Positions 13,556 to 22,717 are shown, counted from the first letter of the stretch. The stretch: DNA of 39,601 nucleotides from RUG100 sp034927505 (GCA_034927505.1 JAYFPY010000051.1:1-39601); one strand, 5' to 3'. The notes: generated from the letters alone by a model not told the origin. Program-made: numbers and translations.

Positions 13556-16500
13556 TTATATATCCACGTATTCACATCCGTCAAACGTAATATCGAATTT
13601 GCATATCCCCTTGTAGCTGCAGTAAGTACATGCAGACATGTCTTTTTTTCTCCTCGGTTCAATATCTATTTCGCCTCCGGCGATCCTTCGGCACATATCC
13701 TCCATATTGTCGTTGACACGTTCCACCAGTTCGTCCATAGCTTTTCCCGACAGCACTTTCGATCTTGAATTGAACTTGCCGTCTTGTTTTCTTCCCGCCG
13801 GCATCACATCCGAGCTGCGTCCTATGTCATCATCTATCATGTCTGCTGCCTCTTCGGTGGCAATGCCTTCCATCCGGAAAGCTTTTTTGATTTCTCCCTC
13901 CACCTTTTCCTTCACAGAACCGCTGTCCCATTCACTGACATCGGCTTCCAGTTTTGGTATGTGAAAATAGAAAGTCCCTGCAGGTTTTTTGTTTCCTTCA
14001 CAGGCGGCTTTCAAATATACGAACAGCTGCAGCTTCCATCCGGACACTGCTTCGGCTTCGCTGTATTTGTCATTCCCCGATTTATAATCGATGACCTTTA
14101 CATTATCGTCGGGCATATAATCGACCCTGTCGATAGTTCCTTCTACAAACACAGTTCCGCTTTCCGTCTCCACAGTCAGCGGAGGTATTTTCTCATTTCG
14201 TCCAAATCCTATCTCCTGCTCTATGGTCTCTATCCTGCCGCGCCGCACATGATCTATCATCATCCACACAGTATCGCAGCACAGTTTTTTGATCCGCTCT
14301 GCTCTGTATGATTCTTCTCCGCTGCTGCCGAAAAGGCCTTCTCTATATTTTCCGGCCTCGTCCTCTGCGATCTTCAATGTCATCTCATCACAGGTCTCTC
14401 TGTCCACTGTCATCCATGGCGATGCCGGGTCTGTAACTTCAGTTCCTTCACTGCTCAGCTGCTCGGCCGCCCTCTTCAGGCATCTGTGATATATGTCTCC
14501 AATATCCATAGGTCCCGACCGGTATTCCCGCGGCTCATCGGGACGGAGCCCGTAGGAAACAAAATGTTCGAAAGGACACTTGCCGAATTTCTCCAGGCGT
14601 GACGGGCTGAGGGAAAAATCTTCGCCTCTTTTGTACAGAGCCGCCGCCGTCTCCACACTCATTGGGGCGACCGTGTTCCTGAATGTCAGTCCCCGCTCCA
14701 GACGGTCCGCCGCCTCACGTTCATTTGCTCTGTACCAGAGCAGGCTTTCCTTCCACCAGTCGTCTACTTCTCCTGTTGCCATTCCTTCGCGAAGGGCTTC
14801 CGTCAGATGGGTCATGCCTATCTCAGGCGAAGAAAGCATAGCCTTTCTGTCATCTTCAGTTATTATATCGTTTTTCACAGATACATTTGGACATATCTCG
14901 GTTATCGCCTCATATATCCGCGACGGCCTGATCACATTCCCTTCTTCATCCGACACGGAACAGCTGATCCAAAGTTCTTCTGTCGGTCCTGCCAGATTCC
15001 TGTATATGGACAGATCCTCTTCCCGCACGCGAAGTTTGTCCAGTTTGCATATAGGCATTTCCTCTTCATCCGGCCCGGCAAGCTCCAGTTTTTCATCTTC
15101 GCTGAGTATCCCGTCATCTCCGCCTTCTGCCGGAAGGACGCCTTCGTTGGCTCCCATTACCAGAAGGACTTTTATCTTTCCTGTCCGCGTCCTCTGCATG
15201 GTCCCCATCATGACGCCGTCCGCCGCCGGAGGTATCAGGCCTATCTCCACAGCTTCGAACCCGGCGCGGAACATAGCTGCAAAATCCTTCTGCGATATAT
15301 TCGTGTCGCCTGTGACTTCTATCATCTGATCGAATACATTGATTATGACGTTCCAGATCTGGGCGCTTTCTCCCGCCTGCTCCGGCTTTCCGTCCCTGAC
15401 CAGTTCATCGATCCGGTCTTCTATCTTTTCCGGCAGATGACATTTCTCAGTCAGATGTCCGTACAGACATTCGACCTTGCCCCTTACCGTGTCTTCCTGT
15501 TTATATGCCCCGGCAAATTCTGTTATACCGTCTATGACCGTCTTCCTCGATTCGTTGAGACTGCATATCCTTTCTTCGCCCAGTTCCGAAACTCCCTTCG
15601 TGAAGTCCTCCCTGAAACGAGGCCCGCGGATATTATACAGTTTGATATAATTCTCCAGCTTCTCCGCCCTGTCGTCCGTCAGGTCCGTCAGACCGGTCTT
15701 TATGAGCCGGATCACATCGTCCGCCCGATAAGCTCCCGCCACAATATCGGTCAATGCAACAATATAATTCACCGCCGGATGATCCATGATGTCCCGCTTT
15801 TCATCTACGAACAGATCGATCCCGTATTGTGCAAACACCCTTTTATATATCTTCCCTCTGCCGGAAAGATCGTTGCATATGACAGCTATGTCTCGATATC
15901 TGATTTCTTTTTCCCGGGCCAGCTCCAGTATCTTTGCTGCCGCAGTTTCCGCTTCACTGTAAAACCCGGCTGCTCTCACAATGGTAAGGCCGTCTGTCTC
16001 TTCGGTCTTTTTTTGAGGCAGTGCAAACAAGTTTTCTTCAATTGCAGAAATCGTGGCCGGCCTGCTCTCAGCATACTCTCCGCCGATCTTCACACAGCTG
16101 AACGGTATATTTCCATCAGCGGCGATCTCTTTGAACTCATCTATGATGTTCCCCGTGATGTCGAACAGTTCTTTGTCCGCTCCCGAATCATCCCACGTCA
16201 TGATCAGATCCACTCGAGGCGATAGCTTTATCAGCTCTCCGATTATTTCTCTGTTCTTCGGTGCAAAATAGTCGAATCCGTATATCTTGAAATTCGTCTC
16301 CTTTATCATCTGTGACGACGCCAGTTTTGATATCATAAGGGAAACTTTGTCTTCTGTATCTATGTATTTGCCTTTTATCCGCTCCTCATATCCTGCGTAT
16401 ATAAGTCCAATGTCCTTCAGTTTTCTGTGAAGGTATCTGTTCTCCGGTATCTTTTCCGTCAGATGCTCAAGATCCTCCGGAGTTTTTCCGTACTGTTTTA

Positions 16501-16858
16501 TCTCCGAAATAAAATTATTGGCCATGTCTATGAACGAAGGATTGCTGCAGTAATTTCCGTAGACCAGCAGGTCCTTCTTCATTTCTCTCATGATCTTTGT
16601 CAGCAGCATATGTCTGCCCTGACGGTCGATCATAGGCATCCTGCCTCCGCCGGTCTCAGAAAATATCCGGTCCGTCAGACGGGAAAAACTGAGTATCTCC
16701 ACATCCATCAAGGCGTCTTTTTTCATATAAAAAAAGGCGTCCCTTTCTGCCTGCACCGTAAACTGATCCGGTACCAGGATCATGGTCCTGCCTTTTATAT
16801 TTTCATATATAGCTCTGTCTTTGTTTATGTTTTCGCGACCGTAAAAAATACTAAGCAT
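13556..16858 (-). CDS. addB: AddB-family helicase/nuclease subunit
   Basis: An 1100-aa protein of the AddB (RexB) family, which with AddA processes double-strand DNA ends for recombination. N-terminal TMILVPDQFTVQAERD and EILSFSRL match AddB; TMQRTRTGKIKVLLVMGANEGVLP is a helicase-like core motif. The C-terminal nuclease has GTIDRVDY and VKVIDYKSG (about 920-930), a PD-(D/E)XK site. Four cysteines for the iron-sulphur staple are present: one in FGKCPFEHF (about 760) and the C-terminal CTYCSYKGIC group. The expected N-terminal Walker A is replaced by YGRENINKDR, without GKT. AddA is not next door; the following genes encode a sensor system. The start is ATG 16858, with AAGGG 13 bp upstream. 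Confidence 0.88.
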   Translation of the reverse strand: MLSIFYGRENINKDRAIYENIKGRTMILVPDQFTVQAERDAFFYMKKDALMDVEILSFSRLTDRIFSETGGGRMPMIDRQGRHMLLTKIMREMKKDLLVYGNYCSNPSFIDMANNFISEIKQYGKTPEDLEHLTEKIPENRYLHRKLKDIGLIYAGYEERIKGKYIDTEDKVSLMISKLASSQMIKETNFKIYGFDYFAPKNREIIGELIKLSPRVDLIMTWDDSGADKELFDITGNIIDEFKEIAADGNIPFSCVKIGGEYAESRPATISAIEENLFALPQKKTEETDGLTIVRAAGFYSEAETAAAKILELAREKEIRYRDIAVICNDLSGRGKIYKRVFAQYGIDLFVDEKRDIMDHPAVNYIVALTDIVAGAYRADDVIRLIKTGLTDLTDDRAEKLENYIKLYNIRGPRFREDFTKGVSELGEERICSLNESRKTVIDGITEFAGAYKQEDTVRGKVECLYGHLTEKCHLPEKIEDRIDELVRDGKPEQAGESAQIWNVIINVFDQMIEVTGDTNISQKDFAAMFRAGFEAVEIGLIPPAADGVMMGTMQRTRTGKIKVLLVMGANEGVLPAEGGDDGILSEDEKLELAGPDEEEMPICKLDKLRVREEDLSIYRNLAGPTEELWISCSVSDEEGNVIRPSRIYEAITEICPNVSVKNDIITEDDRKAMLSSPEIGMTHLTEALREGMATGEVDDWWKESLLWYRANEREAADRLERGLTFRNTVAPMSVETAAALYKRGEDFSLSPSRLEKFGKCPFEHFVSYGLRPDEPREYRSGPMDIGDIYHRCLKRAAEQLSSEGTEVTDPASPWMTVDRETCDEMTLKIAEDEAGKYREGLFGSSGEESYRAERIKKLCCDTVWMMIDHVRRGRIETIEQEIGFGRNEKIPPLTVETESGTVFVEGTIDRVDYMPDDNVKVIDYKSGNDKYSEAEAVSGWKLQLFVYLKAACEGNKKPAGTFYFHIPKLEADVSEWDSGSVKEKVEGEIKKAFRMEGIATEEAADMIDDDIGRSSDVMPAGRKQDGKFNSRSKVLSGKAMDELVERVNDNMEDMCRRIAGGEIDIEPRRKKDMSACTYCSYKGICKFDITFDGCEYVDI

Positions 16859-16879
16859 AAATGATATTTATCCCTTCTG

Positions 16880-18328
16880 TCAGGTAAATATGCTGAAGAC
16901 GTCGGCCACCTTTCCCGCATGTTTCATTTTATACACTCTGCTGCCGCAGAAAAAAAGTCCGCTCTCAGCATCTCCTCTCACTGCTCTGATGAGAGCTTTT
17001 TTCTCTTCATCCGCTGTCAGCTCTCCTCGGAGATTTTTAACAAAATCATTGTTTATGACCCTGCACGGCATGCCCTGCGGGTTCTTGATAATTGTAACAT
17101 CATTTTCACGCAAGTTCAAATATACCTCTTTGAATCCATCAGCGGCATCGCATTCATCTGTAACGATGAAACTGCTGCCCAGCTGGATCCCATCGGCTCC
17201 GTAGGCAAATGCTCTTGCAGCATCCTTCCTGCTCATGATCCCGCCTCCTGCGATAAGAGGGACATTGCCTGCCTCTTCACGCAATTCCAGTATGGTCCTG
17301 TAGAATTCATCCCTTGCCGAATCCAGCTGAGATTCCTTGTATCCCAAATATCCGCCCGCAGATGAACTTTCGAAAATGAAAGCATCCGGCTGTCTGTCAT
17401 GCTTTTTCTTCCAGCTGCGTTTGATCAGCCTTGCCGCTCTTGCCGATGATACGATGGGTATCAGCGCAGCATCACTGTTTTCGCAGATCCCCGGCAGCGC
17501 CAAAGGCAGACCTCCTCCGGATACTATGACCCGGGCCCCTGCCAAAAGAGCAGTCCGGACCATTTCGCTGTAATTGTCTCTGGAAGCCGTAACATTGACT
17601 CCCACCAGACCGCCGCTGCCGGCTTGCTCCGATATGTGTACAGCTTTTTTGATCTCGCGTTCCAGCGCTCTTTTGTTGGCCGCTAGAGGATCCGTTCCAA
17701 AATCGGATTCTTCGTATCCCGGCTCGACTGCCGACACGATGCCCAGTCCGCCGCAGGCGGCCACTGCGCCTGCCAGTCCGCCCATGGAAACTCCTATGCC
17801 CATCCCGCCCTGGAACAGAGGCACCTTAAGATCGTGGCAGCCCAGCTTTACCGGCTTGAGGCAATAGTCATTTTTATTTCTCAGCGGACGGTATCTCTGC
17901 ATGGATATGAATTGACTGATGTTTTCTATGCTGCTGACAAAGTTCTCCACCTCATCGCTGTCCAGCTCGGAAATTGCTTCCCTGATCATCCTGTCATGAA
18001 AAGCTTCGTGTTCCTCCGCTGCAGCAACTCCGTCTTCGGTCAGCTTTATTTTTACGATACGCCTGTCTTCAGGTATCCTGAATCGCTCCACATATCCTTT
18101 TTTGACCAGCTTGTTTATCGCTGTAGTCAAAGTGCTGATGCTGATATTCAAAGACCATGCCACCTGGCTCATGGTCTTGGACTGTTTCAGCCCTATAGCA
18201 TCCAGAGTGTGCAGTTCTGTAATAGAAAGATCGTGTATTGACGATTCTCTTACTGCCCGTTCCTCCAGTTTCATGACTACATTGAAAATGTCGACCATTA
18301 TTTCATTTATCTTTTTGATCTGATCCAT
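16880..18328 (-). CDS. FabT-like MarR regulator fused to an NMO/FabK-type flavoprotein domain
   Basis: One uninterrupted 482-aa ORF holds two domains. Residues 1-148 are a MarR winged helix: SITELHTLDAIG, SQVAWSLNISISTLTTAINKLVKKGYVERFRIPEDRR, then the wing and dimer helices. After a short linker, residues 157-482 form a nitronate monooxygenase/FabK-type FMN barrel with VPLFQGGMGIGVS (169-181), GGLGIVSA, VSGGGLPL, IAGGGIMSRKDAARAFAYGADGIQLGSSF. At the catalytic-His position of the family (AGGH) it has AGGY (Tyr327), so enzyme activity is doubtful. It is the sixth gene of the fab operon, 7 bp after fabZ. FabT-type MarR proteins repress fatty-acid synthesis; here the barrel may sense flavin redox state or an acyl ligand. 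That role is inferred, not shown. Confidence 0.88.
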   Translation of the reverse strand: MDQIKKINEIMVDIFNVVMKLEERAVRESSIHDLSITELHTLDAIGLKQSKTMSQVAWSLNISISTLTTAINKLVKKGYVERFRIPEDRRIVKIKLTEDGVAAAEEHEAFHDRMIREAISELDSDEVENFVSSIENISQFISMQRYRPLRNKNDYCLKPVKLGCHDLKVPLFQGGMGIGVSMGGLAGAVAACGGLGIVSAVEPGYEESDFGTDPLAANKRALEREIKKAVHISEQAGSGGLVGVNVTASRDNYSEMVRTALLAGARVIVSGGGLPLALPGICENSDAALIPIVSSARAARLIKRSWKKKHDRQPDAFIFESSSAGGYLGYKESQLDSARDEFYRTILELREEAGNVPLIAGGGIMSRKDAARAFAYGADGIQLGSSFIVTDECDAADGFKEVYLNLRENDVTIIKNPQGMPCRVINNDFVKNLRGELTADEEKKALIRAVRGDAESGLFFCGSRVYKMKHAGKVADVFSIFT

Positions 18329-18335
18329 ATTTTTT

Positions 18336-18761
18336 TTATCCTATGGCAAACAATATCTCGCATCTGCACGCCAGTTTCCCGTCGACATACGCCTCGCAGC
18401 TGCCTGTCCCGGCGCGGCTGCGCATCCTGTCCAGATTGACCTTCAGCTCAAGATCGTCCCCCGGTTTTACCTTCTGCCTGAACTTGGCATTTTTGATACC
18501 GCCGAAGTAAGCCGTCTTTCCCTTGTATTCGGGCATTGACAAAACTGCCACTGCTCCGGCCTGTGCCAGAGTCTCTACTATGAGCACCCCCGGCATTATG
18601 GGCTCCTGCGGGAAATGGCCTTTGAAATAGTATTCATCCGCACTGACATGCTTTACAGCAGTTATGCTCTTTCCCACTTCCATCTCCAGGACTTCATCTA
18701 TGAGAAGAAAGGGTTCTCTGTGAGGTATTATTTCTTTTATCTGTTCTTTGTTAAACAACAT
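18336..18761 (-). CDS. fabZ: 3-hydroxyacyl-ACP dehydratase
   Basis: A 141-aa hotdog-fold dehydratase that removes water from 3-hydroxyacyl-ACP in each round of fatty-acid elongation. It has IIPHREPFLLIDEV, the catalytic His in YFKGHFPQEPIMPGVL (H49) and Glu63 in LIVETLAQAG. Length is standard. It lies 3 bp after fabF and 7 bp before the regulator fusion. Confidence 0.96.
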   Translation of the reverse strand: MLFNKEQIKEIIPHREPFLLIDEVLEMEVGKSITAVKHVSADEYYFKGHFPQEPIMPGVLIVETLAQAGAVAVLSMPEYKGKTAYFGGIKNAKFRQKVKPGDDLELKVNLDRMRSRAGTGSCEAYVDGKLACRCEILFAIG

Positions 18762-18764
18762 TTT

Positions 18765-19994
18765 TTACTCCTTGAATCTCTTTACGATAACGCTGCCGTT
18801 GTGTCCGCCGAATCCAAGGGAATTGGACATGACATATTCAAGTTTTCCTTTTCTTCCTTCGTTGGGCACATAGTCCAGATCCAGCTCCGGATCCGGCACT
18901 CTCAGATTGATCGTCGGAGGGATGAATCCGTCCAGTATTGCCTTCATGGAAAATACTGCTTCCACACTTCCTGCCGCTCCCAGAAGATGTCCTATGTTGC
19001 CCTTTGTCGAACTCATAGGTATCTTCATGTCATTTCCGAATACGCTTTTTACCGCTCTTGTCTCGTAGAGATCGTTGAGAGGCGTCCCCGTTCCGTGGGC
19101 GTTGATATAGTCGATAGTGTCCGGACCGATATCCGCATCGTCCAGCGCCAGCTTCATAGCCGCTGCCGCACCTTCGCCCGACGGTGCCGGCGAAGTGATA
19201 TGATAAGCATCGCATGTAGTTCCGTAGCCGGCGATCTCGCCGATTATTTCAGCGCCTCTTGCTTTGGCGTGTTCCAGTTCCTCCAGCACCAGGAATGCCG
19301 CTCCTTCTCCCATGATGAATCCGTCTCTTTCCTTATCAAAAGGCGTGGAGCATCTGTCCTTGTCTGTCCTTGTAGAAGTAGCTGTCATATTTCCGAATCC
19401 GGAAAAACAGACAGGAGCAAACGCGGCTTCCGCTCCGCCGGCGATCATCGCGTCTGCATATCCGTGCTTTATGTTCCTGTATGCTTCTCCTATTCCGTGA
19501 GTACCTGCCGAACATGCAGTCACCACGCCCAGGCAGCTTGCCTTGGCCTGAAATTCAATGGCCAGGTTACCGGCGATCATGTTCAGTATCACCATCGGCA
19601 CCATCAGGGCCGATACTCTTTTTTTATCCCCTTTCAAAGTGGCTTTGCTGACCTGATCTTCCAGAGTCATGATGCCGCCTATGCCGGATCCTGCTACTAC
19701 TCCGAATCTTTCGGCAGCTACGTTCTCATCGCTGACGAGACCGCTCTGCTCAACGGCTTCTCTTGCTGCCACCAGTGCCAGCTGGGAAGATCTGTCCAGT
19801 CTCTTTCCCGCTCTCTTGTCCGGGTATACAAAGTCTTTTACTTCGCCTCCCATTGTGGATTTCTGATCGTCGATGGGAAAGTGGGTTATCTGCTCGATCC
19901 CGTTTTTACCGTCTTTGATCCCTGCCCACGATTCTTCGACTGTATTTCCTATTGGAGTTATTGCTCCCATTCCGGTTATTACTACCCTTTTCAT
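18765..19994 (-). CDS. fabF: 3-oxoacyl-ACP synthase II
   Basis: A 409-aa condensing enzyme that extends acyl-ACP with malonyl-ACP. The catalytic triad is visible: Cys161 in VTACSAGTHG, His in NAHGTGTPLND (about 300) and His in KGNIGHLLGAAG (about 337). Length is normal for FabF. Its ATG overlaps the fabG stop (ATGA). No fabH (initiating synthase) is in the window. Confidence 0.97.
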   Translation of the reverse strand: MKRVVITGMGAITPIGNTVEESWAGIKDGKNGIEQITHFPIDDQKSTMGGEVKDFVYPDKRAGKRLDRSSQLALVAAREAVEQSGLVSDENVAAERFGVVAGSGIGGIMTLEDQVSKATLKGDKKRVSALMVPMVILNMIAGNLAIEFQAKASCLGVVTACSAGTHGIGEAYRNIKHGYADAMIAGGAEAAFAPVCFSGFGNMTATSTRTDKDRCSTPFDKERDGFIMGEGAAFLVLEELEHAKARGAEIIGEIAGYGTTCDAYHITSPAPSGEGAAAAMKLALDDADIGPDTIDYINAHGTGTPLNDLYETRAVKSVFGNDMKIPMSSTKGNIGHLLGAAGSVEAVFSMKAILDGFIPPTINLRVPDPELDLDYVPNEGRKGKLEYVMSNSLGFGGHNGSVIVKRFKE

Positions 19995-20731
19995 ATTATC
20001 AAACCTCCGTCTACTCCTATCACCTGTCCTGTAACGTATCCTCCCAGGTCCGATGCCAGGAACAATGCTGCACCCGCTATGTCCTCCGGCTTTCCTGTTC
20101 TCCCGAGACTTATATTTTTTGCTGCCTCTTTCTTCTGATCTTCAGACAGCACATTTGTCATGTCTGTTTCTATGAATCCCGGCGCTATGGCGTTGACTCT
20201 TATTCCCCTTCTGCCCATTTCCTTGGCTGCCGATTTTGTCATGCCTATTATGCCCGCCTTGCTGGCGCTGTAATTGATCTGCGCCGGATTGCCTTCTATT
20301 CCCGAAATGGACGACATGTTTATGATGCATCCGGATCTCTGTTTCATCATGATCCCGCCTGCATACTTCATAAAATTGAAGCTGCCGTTGAGATTTACAT
20401 CTATGACTTTTTTGAAATCTTCGGGAGACATCCTCAGCATCAGTTTGTCGTTGGTTATTCCCGCATTGTTCACAAGGATATCTATCTTTCCAAACTTTTC
20501 CTTTGCAGTTTTAGCCGCTTCTTCAGCACAGGCCGGATCCGCCACATCGCCTTTGAACGATATGACCTTCGTGCCGTATTCCTGCAGTTCTTTTACTGTT
20601 TTTTCAGCCTCTTCATCATTGCTCCTGTACACCAGCATCACATCTGCGCCCTGCATGCAGAACATTTTTGCGATTCCTTTTCCTATTCCTCTGATCCCAC
20701 CTGTGATCACTGCGGATCTTCCTTTCAGCAT
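19991..20731 (-). CDS. fabG: 3-oxoacyl-ACP reductase
   Basis: A 246-aa short-chain dehydrogenase that reduces 3-oxoacyl-ACP using NADPH. It has the nucleotide-binding TGGIRGIGKGIA, NNAG at about 88-91, and the catalytic Ser141, Tyr154 and Lys158 (MSSISG...YSASKAG). The start follows the fabD stop without a gap (TGA-ATG). Confidence 0.96.
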   Translation of the reverse strand: MLKGRSAVITGGIRGIGKGIAKMFCMQGADVMLVYRSNDEEAEKTVKELQEYGTKVISFKGDVADPACAEEAAKTAKEKFGKIDILVNNAGITNDKLMLRMSPEDFKKVIDVNLNGSFNFMKYAGGIMMKQRSGCIINMSSISGIEGNPAQINYSASKAGIIGMTKSAAKEMGRRGIRVNAIAPGFIETDMTNVLSEDQKKEAAKNISLGRTGKPEDIAGAALFLASDLGGYVTGQVIGVDGGLII

Positions 20732-21736
20732 TCAGTTTTCCTCCTCTTCGGTCTTCAATATTTCTTCCAGTTCATTGATTGTTTTCTTCAGGCTTTCATG
20801 ATCCTCCACATGTAGGGTGATCAGCTCTTTGCTGATCTTCTTTGCCAGACCGGAAAGAGTTTTTCCCGGGCCTACCTCTATCAGCACCTTTACGCCATCG
20901 CCGATCATGTTCTCGACAGTCTCCTGCCAGTACACCGGGCTCATGGCCTGGCGCGACATGATGTCTGAAATGTATGCTCCCGCATCTCCGCCGTCAAAGT
21001 TCTCCATCATATCTCTGCCTGTTACGTTCGAATATATTTTATGGTCCGGCGCCTTCAGCCCTGCATCCAGCAGCAGCTTTTTCAGTTCCTTTGCCGCAGG
21101 TATCATCAGCGGACTGTGAAAAGCCGTGCTTACCGACAGCATCTTCGCCTTGACTCTTTTTTCTTTTGCCATCTCCACAAATCTGTCAAGAGCTTCGTGC
21201 TCTCCGGCCACCACCGTCTGCACCGGCGAATTGAAGTTCACCGCTTCCAGTATCCGGTCGCCTCGTGCCGCATCGACCACTTCGCATATGGTTTCCCTTT
21301 TTCCGAATCCTGCCGCCATGCCGCCTCTCTGATTTCCTTCAGCGTCTTTGCCGGCTTCATTCATCAAGTTCCCTCTTTTGGTCACGATATACTGCCCGGC
21401 GGCCATATCTGTTATTGCCCCCGCCGCCGTCAGCGCCGCATATTCTCCCAGGCTGAATCCCGCATATCCGGTTATCTCCATGACAGGCGCCAGTTCCGGA
21501 TGGACTGCCAGCGCTTCGCGCAGCGCTCTGTAAGCCGCCATCGTAACAGTATATATACTGGGCTGTGTTATGTGTGTCTGCCTGAGCATTTCCTTGGTCC
21601 CGTAAAAGCACCAGTCTTTCACCTGATCGCCTGCTTCATCAAAAACTTTTTTTGCCTCCGCCGAATTGTCGTACAGATCTTTTCCCATTCCCGGGTACTG
21701 CGCTCCCTGTCCGGCAAATACTATTCCTGTTTTCAT
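20732..21736 (-). CDS. fabD: Malonyl-CoA:ACP transacylase
   Basis: A 334-aa acyltransferase that loads malonyl groups on ACP. It has FAGQGAQYPGMG, the active Ser95 in GFSLGEYAAL (Phe in place of the more common His before Ser) and the catalytic His in STAFHSPLM (about 207). It starts right after the fabK stop (TAA-ATG), with GGAGGTG inside the end of fabK. It is slightly longer than E. coli FabD (309 aa). Confidence 0.95.
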   Translation of the reverse strand: MKTGIVFAGQGAQYPGMGKDLYDNSAEAKKVFDEAGDQVKDWCFYGTKEMLRQTHITQPSIYTVTMAAYRALREALAVHPELAPVMEITGYAGFSLGEYAALTAAGAITDMAAGQYIVTKRGNLMNEAGKDAEGNQRGGMAAGFGKRETICEVVDAARGDRILEAVNFNSPVQTVVAGEHEALDRFVEMAKEKRVKAKMLSVSTAFHSPLMIPAAKELKKLLLDAGLKAPDHKIYSNVTGRDMMENFDGGDAGAYISDIMSRQAMSPVYWQETVENMIGDGVKVLIEVGPGKTLSGLAKKISKELITLHVEDHESLKKTINELEEILKTEEEEN

Positions 21737-22666
21737 TTACACACCTCCGTTGTCATATACCTTCTTTGCTTCTCCGAACATTTCTCTGATGATATCCGCC
21801 GCAGGCTGTTCTTTTGTGACCAGTCCTGCGATCTGTCCAGACATGACTGAACCGTAGTCCACGTCTCCATCTTTTACTGCCGCACCCAGGGTCCCTGTAC
21901 ACAGCTCATTTATTTTCTCAAGATCCTCATTCTGTTTTTCCATCGTCAGTATCTTTTTTGCAAGCTTGTTTTTTATGACTCTGACCGGATGTCCGGTGCT
22001 GCGCCCCGTAGCCACTGTGCTGGAATCCTTTGCTTTTATGATCGCATCTTTGTACGCCTGAGCAACCGTACATTCTTTGGCCACCAGGAACCTGGTGCCC
22101 ACCTGCACCCCGGAAGCTCCCAGCATATACGCTGCTGCGATCCCCCGTCCGTCTGCTATACCGCCGGCTGCTATCACCGGTATCTCCAGAGCATCTGCCA
22201 TCTGAGGCACCAGCGCCATGGTCGTTGTCTCTCCGATATGTCCTCCGGCTTCACATCCTTCCGCAACTACTGCGTCCGCACCGGCTCTTTCAACTCTTCT
22301 GGCCAGAGTAACATTTGAAACCACCGGTATGACTTTTATTCCGGCTTCTTTCAACTTCGGTATATATTTCCCCGGATTGCCTGCTCCGGTAGTTACTACC
22401 GGCACCTTTTCTTCGCAGACCACATCCAGCAGTTCTTCTACATTGGGCGCCAGCAGCATTATGTTTACTCCGAAAGGCTTGTCCGTCATTTCCCGGGTCT
22501 TTTTTATTTCTTCTCTGAGCCGGTCTGCAGTCTCCCCGCCGGCTGCTATGATCCCCAGACCGCCGCCATTGCTCACTGCCGATGCCAGAGAACTATCGGC
22601 TATCCTTGCCATTGCTCCCTGTATGATAGGATATTCTGTACCCAGTATTTCGCATACTTTCATCAT
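21737..22666 (-). CDS. fabK: Enoyl-ACP reductase II (FMN-dependent)
   Basis: A 309-aa FMN flavoprotein that performs the last reduction of fatty-acid elongation and replaces FabI in many Firmicutes. It has YPIIQGAMARIAD, GGLGIIAAGG, the catalytic His143 in EGCEAGGHIGETTT and AAGGIADGRGIAAAYMLGASGVQVGTRF. It is the first gene of the fab operon, with AAAGGAG 9 bp before the start. It is a useful internal comparison for the barrel of the MarR fusion, which lacks this His. Confidence 0.95.
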   Translation of the reverse strand: MMKVCEILGTEYPIIQGAMARIADSSLASAVSNGGGLGIIAAGGETADRLREEIKKTREMTDKPFGVNIMLLAPNVEELLDVVCEEKVPVVTTGAGNPGKYIPKLKEAGIKVIPVVSNVTLARRVERAGADAVVAEGCEAGGHIGETTTMALVPQMADALEIPVIAAGGIADGRGIAAAYMLGASGVQVGTRFLVAKECTVAQAYKDAIIKAKDSSTVATGRSTGHPVRVIKNKLAKKILTMEKQNEDLEKINELCTGTLGAAVKDGDVDYGSVMSGQIAGLVTKEQPAADIIREMFGEAKKVYDNGGV

Positions 22667-22695
22667 TTATATTTTCTCCTTTATATTTGTTACTT

Positions 22696-22712
22696 ACTTT
22701 GATTATCAAACT
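22696..22712 (-). promoter_or_regulatory. FabT-type operator of the fab operon
   Basis: The minus strand reads AGTTTGATAATCAAAGT; the 13-bp core TTTGAT-N-ATCAAA is a perfect palindrome matching the known FabT binding motif of streptococci and lactococci. It lies 5 bp beyond the -10 element, over the expected transcription start, so bound repressor would block initiation. Confidence 0.85.
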
Positions 22713-22717
22713 ATTTT

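Noticed and set aside
14807..16225. A 472-codon plus-strand frame opposite addB
   Set aside because: Antisense shadow of a well-supported gene, with no ribosome site or family motif.
16880..18328. The MarR-barrel fusion as a frameshift or lost-stop artefact
   Set aside because: Both domains are complete, in one frame with a short linker, without a second ribosome site at the junction. It remains worth checking against relatives.
18615..20138. A 507-codon open frame on the plus strand opposite fabF/fabZ
   Set aside because: It is Cys-, His- and Tyr-rich with no recognisable domain and lies fully antisense to clear fab genes; it reflects their codon use.
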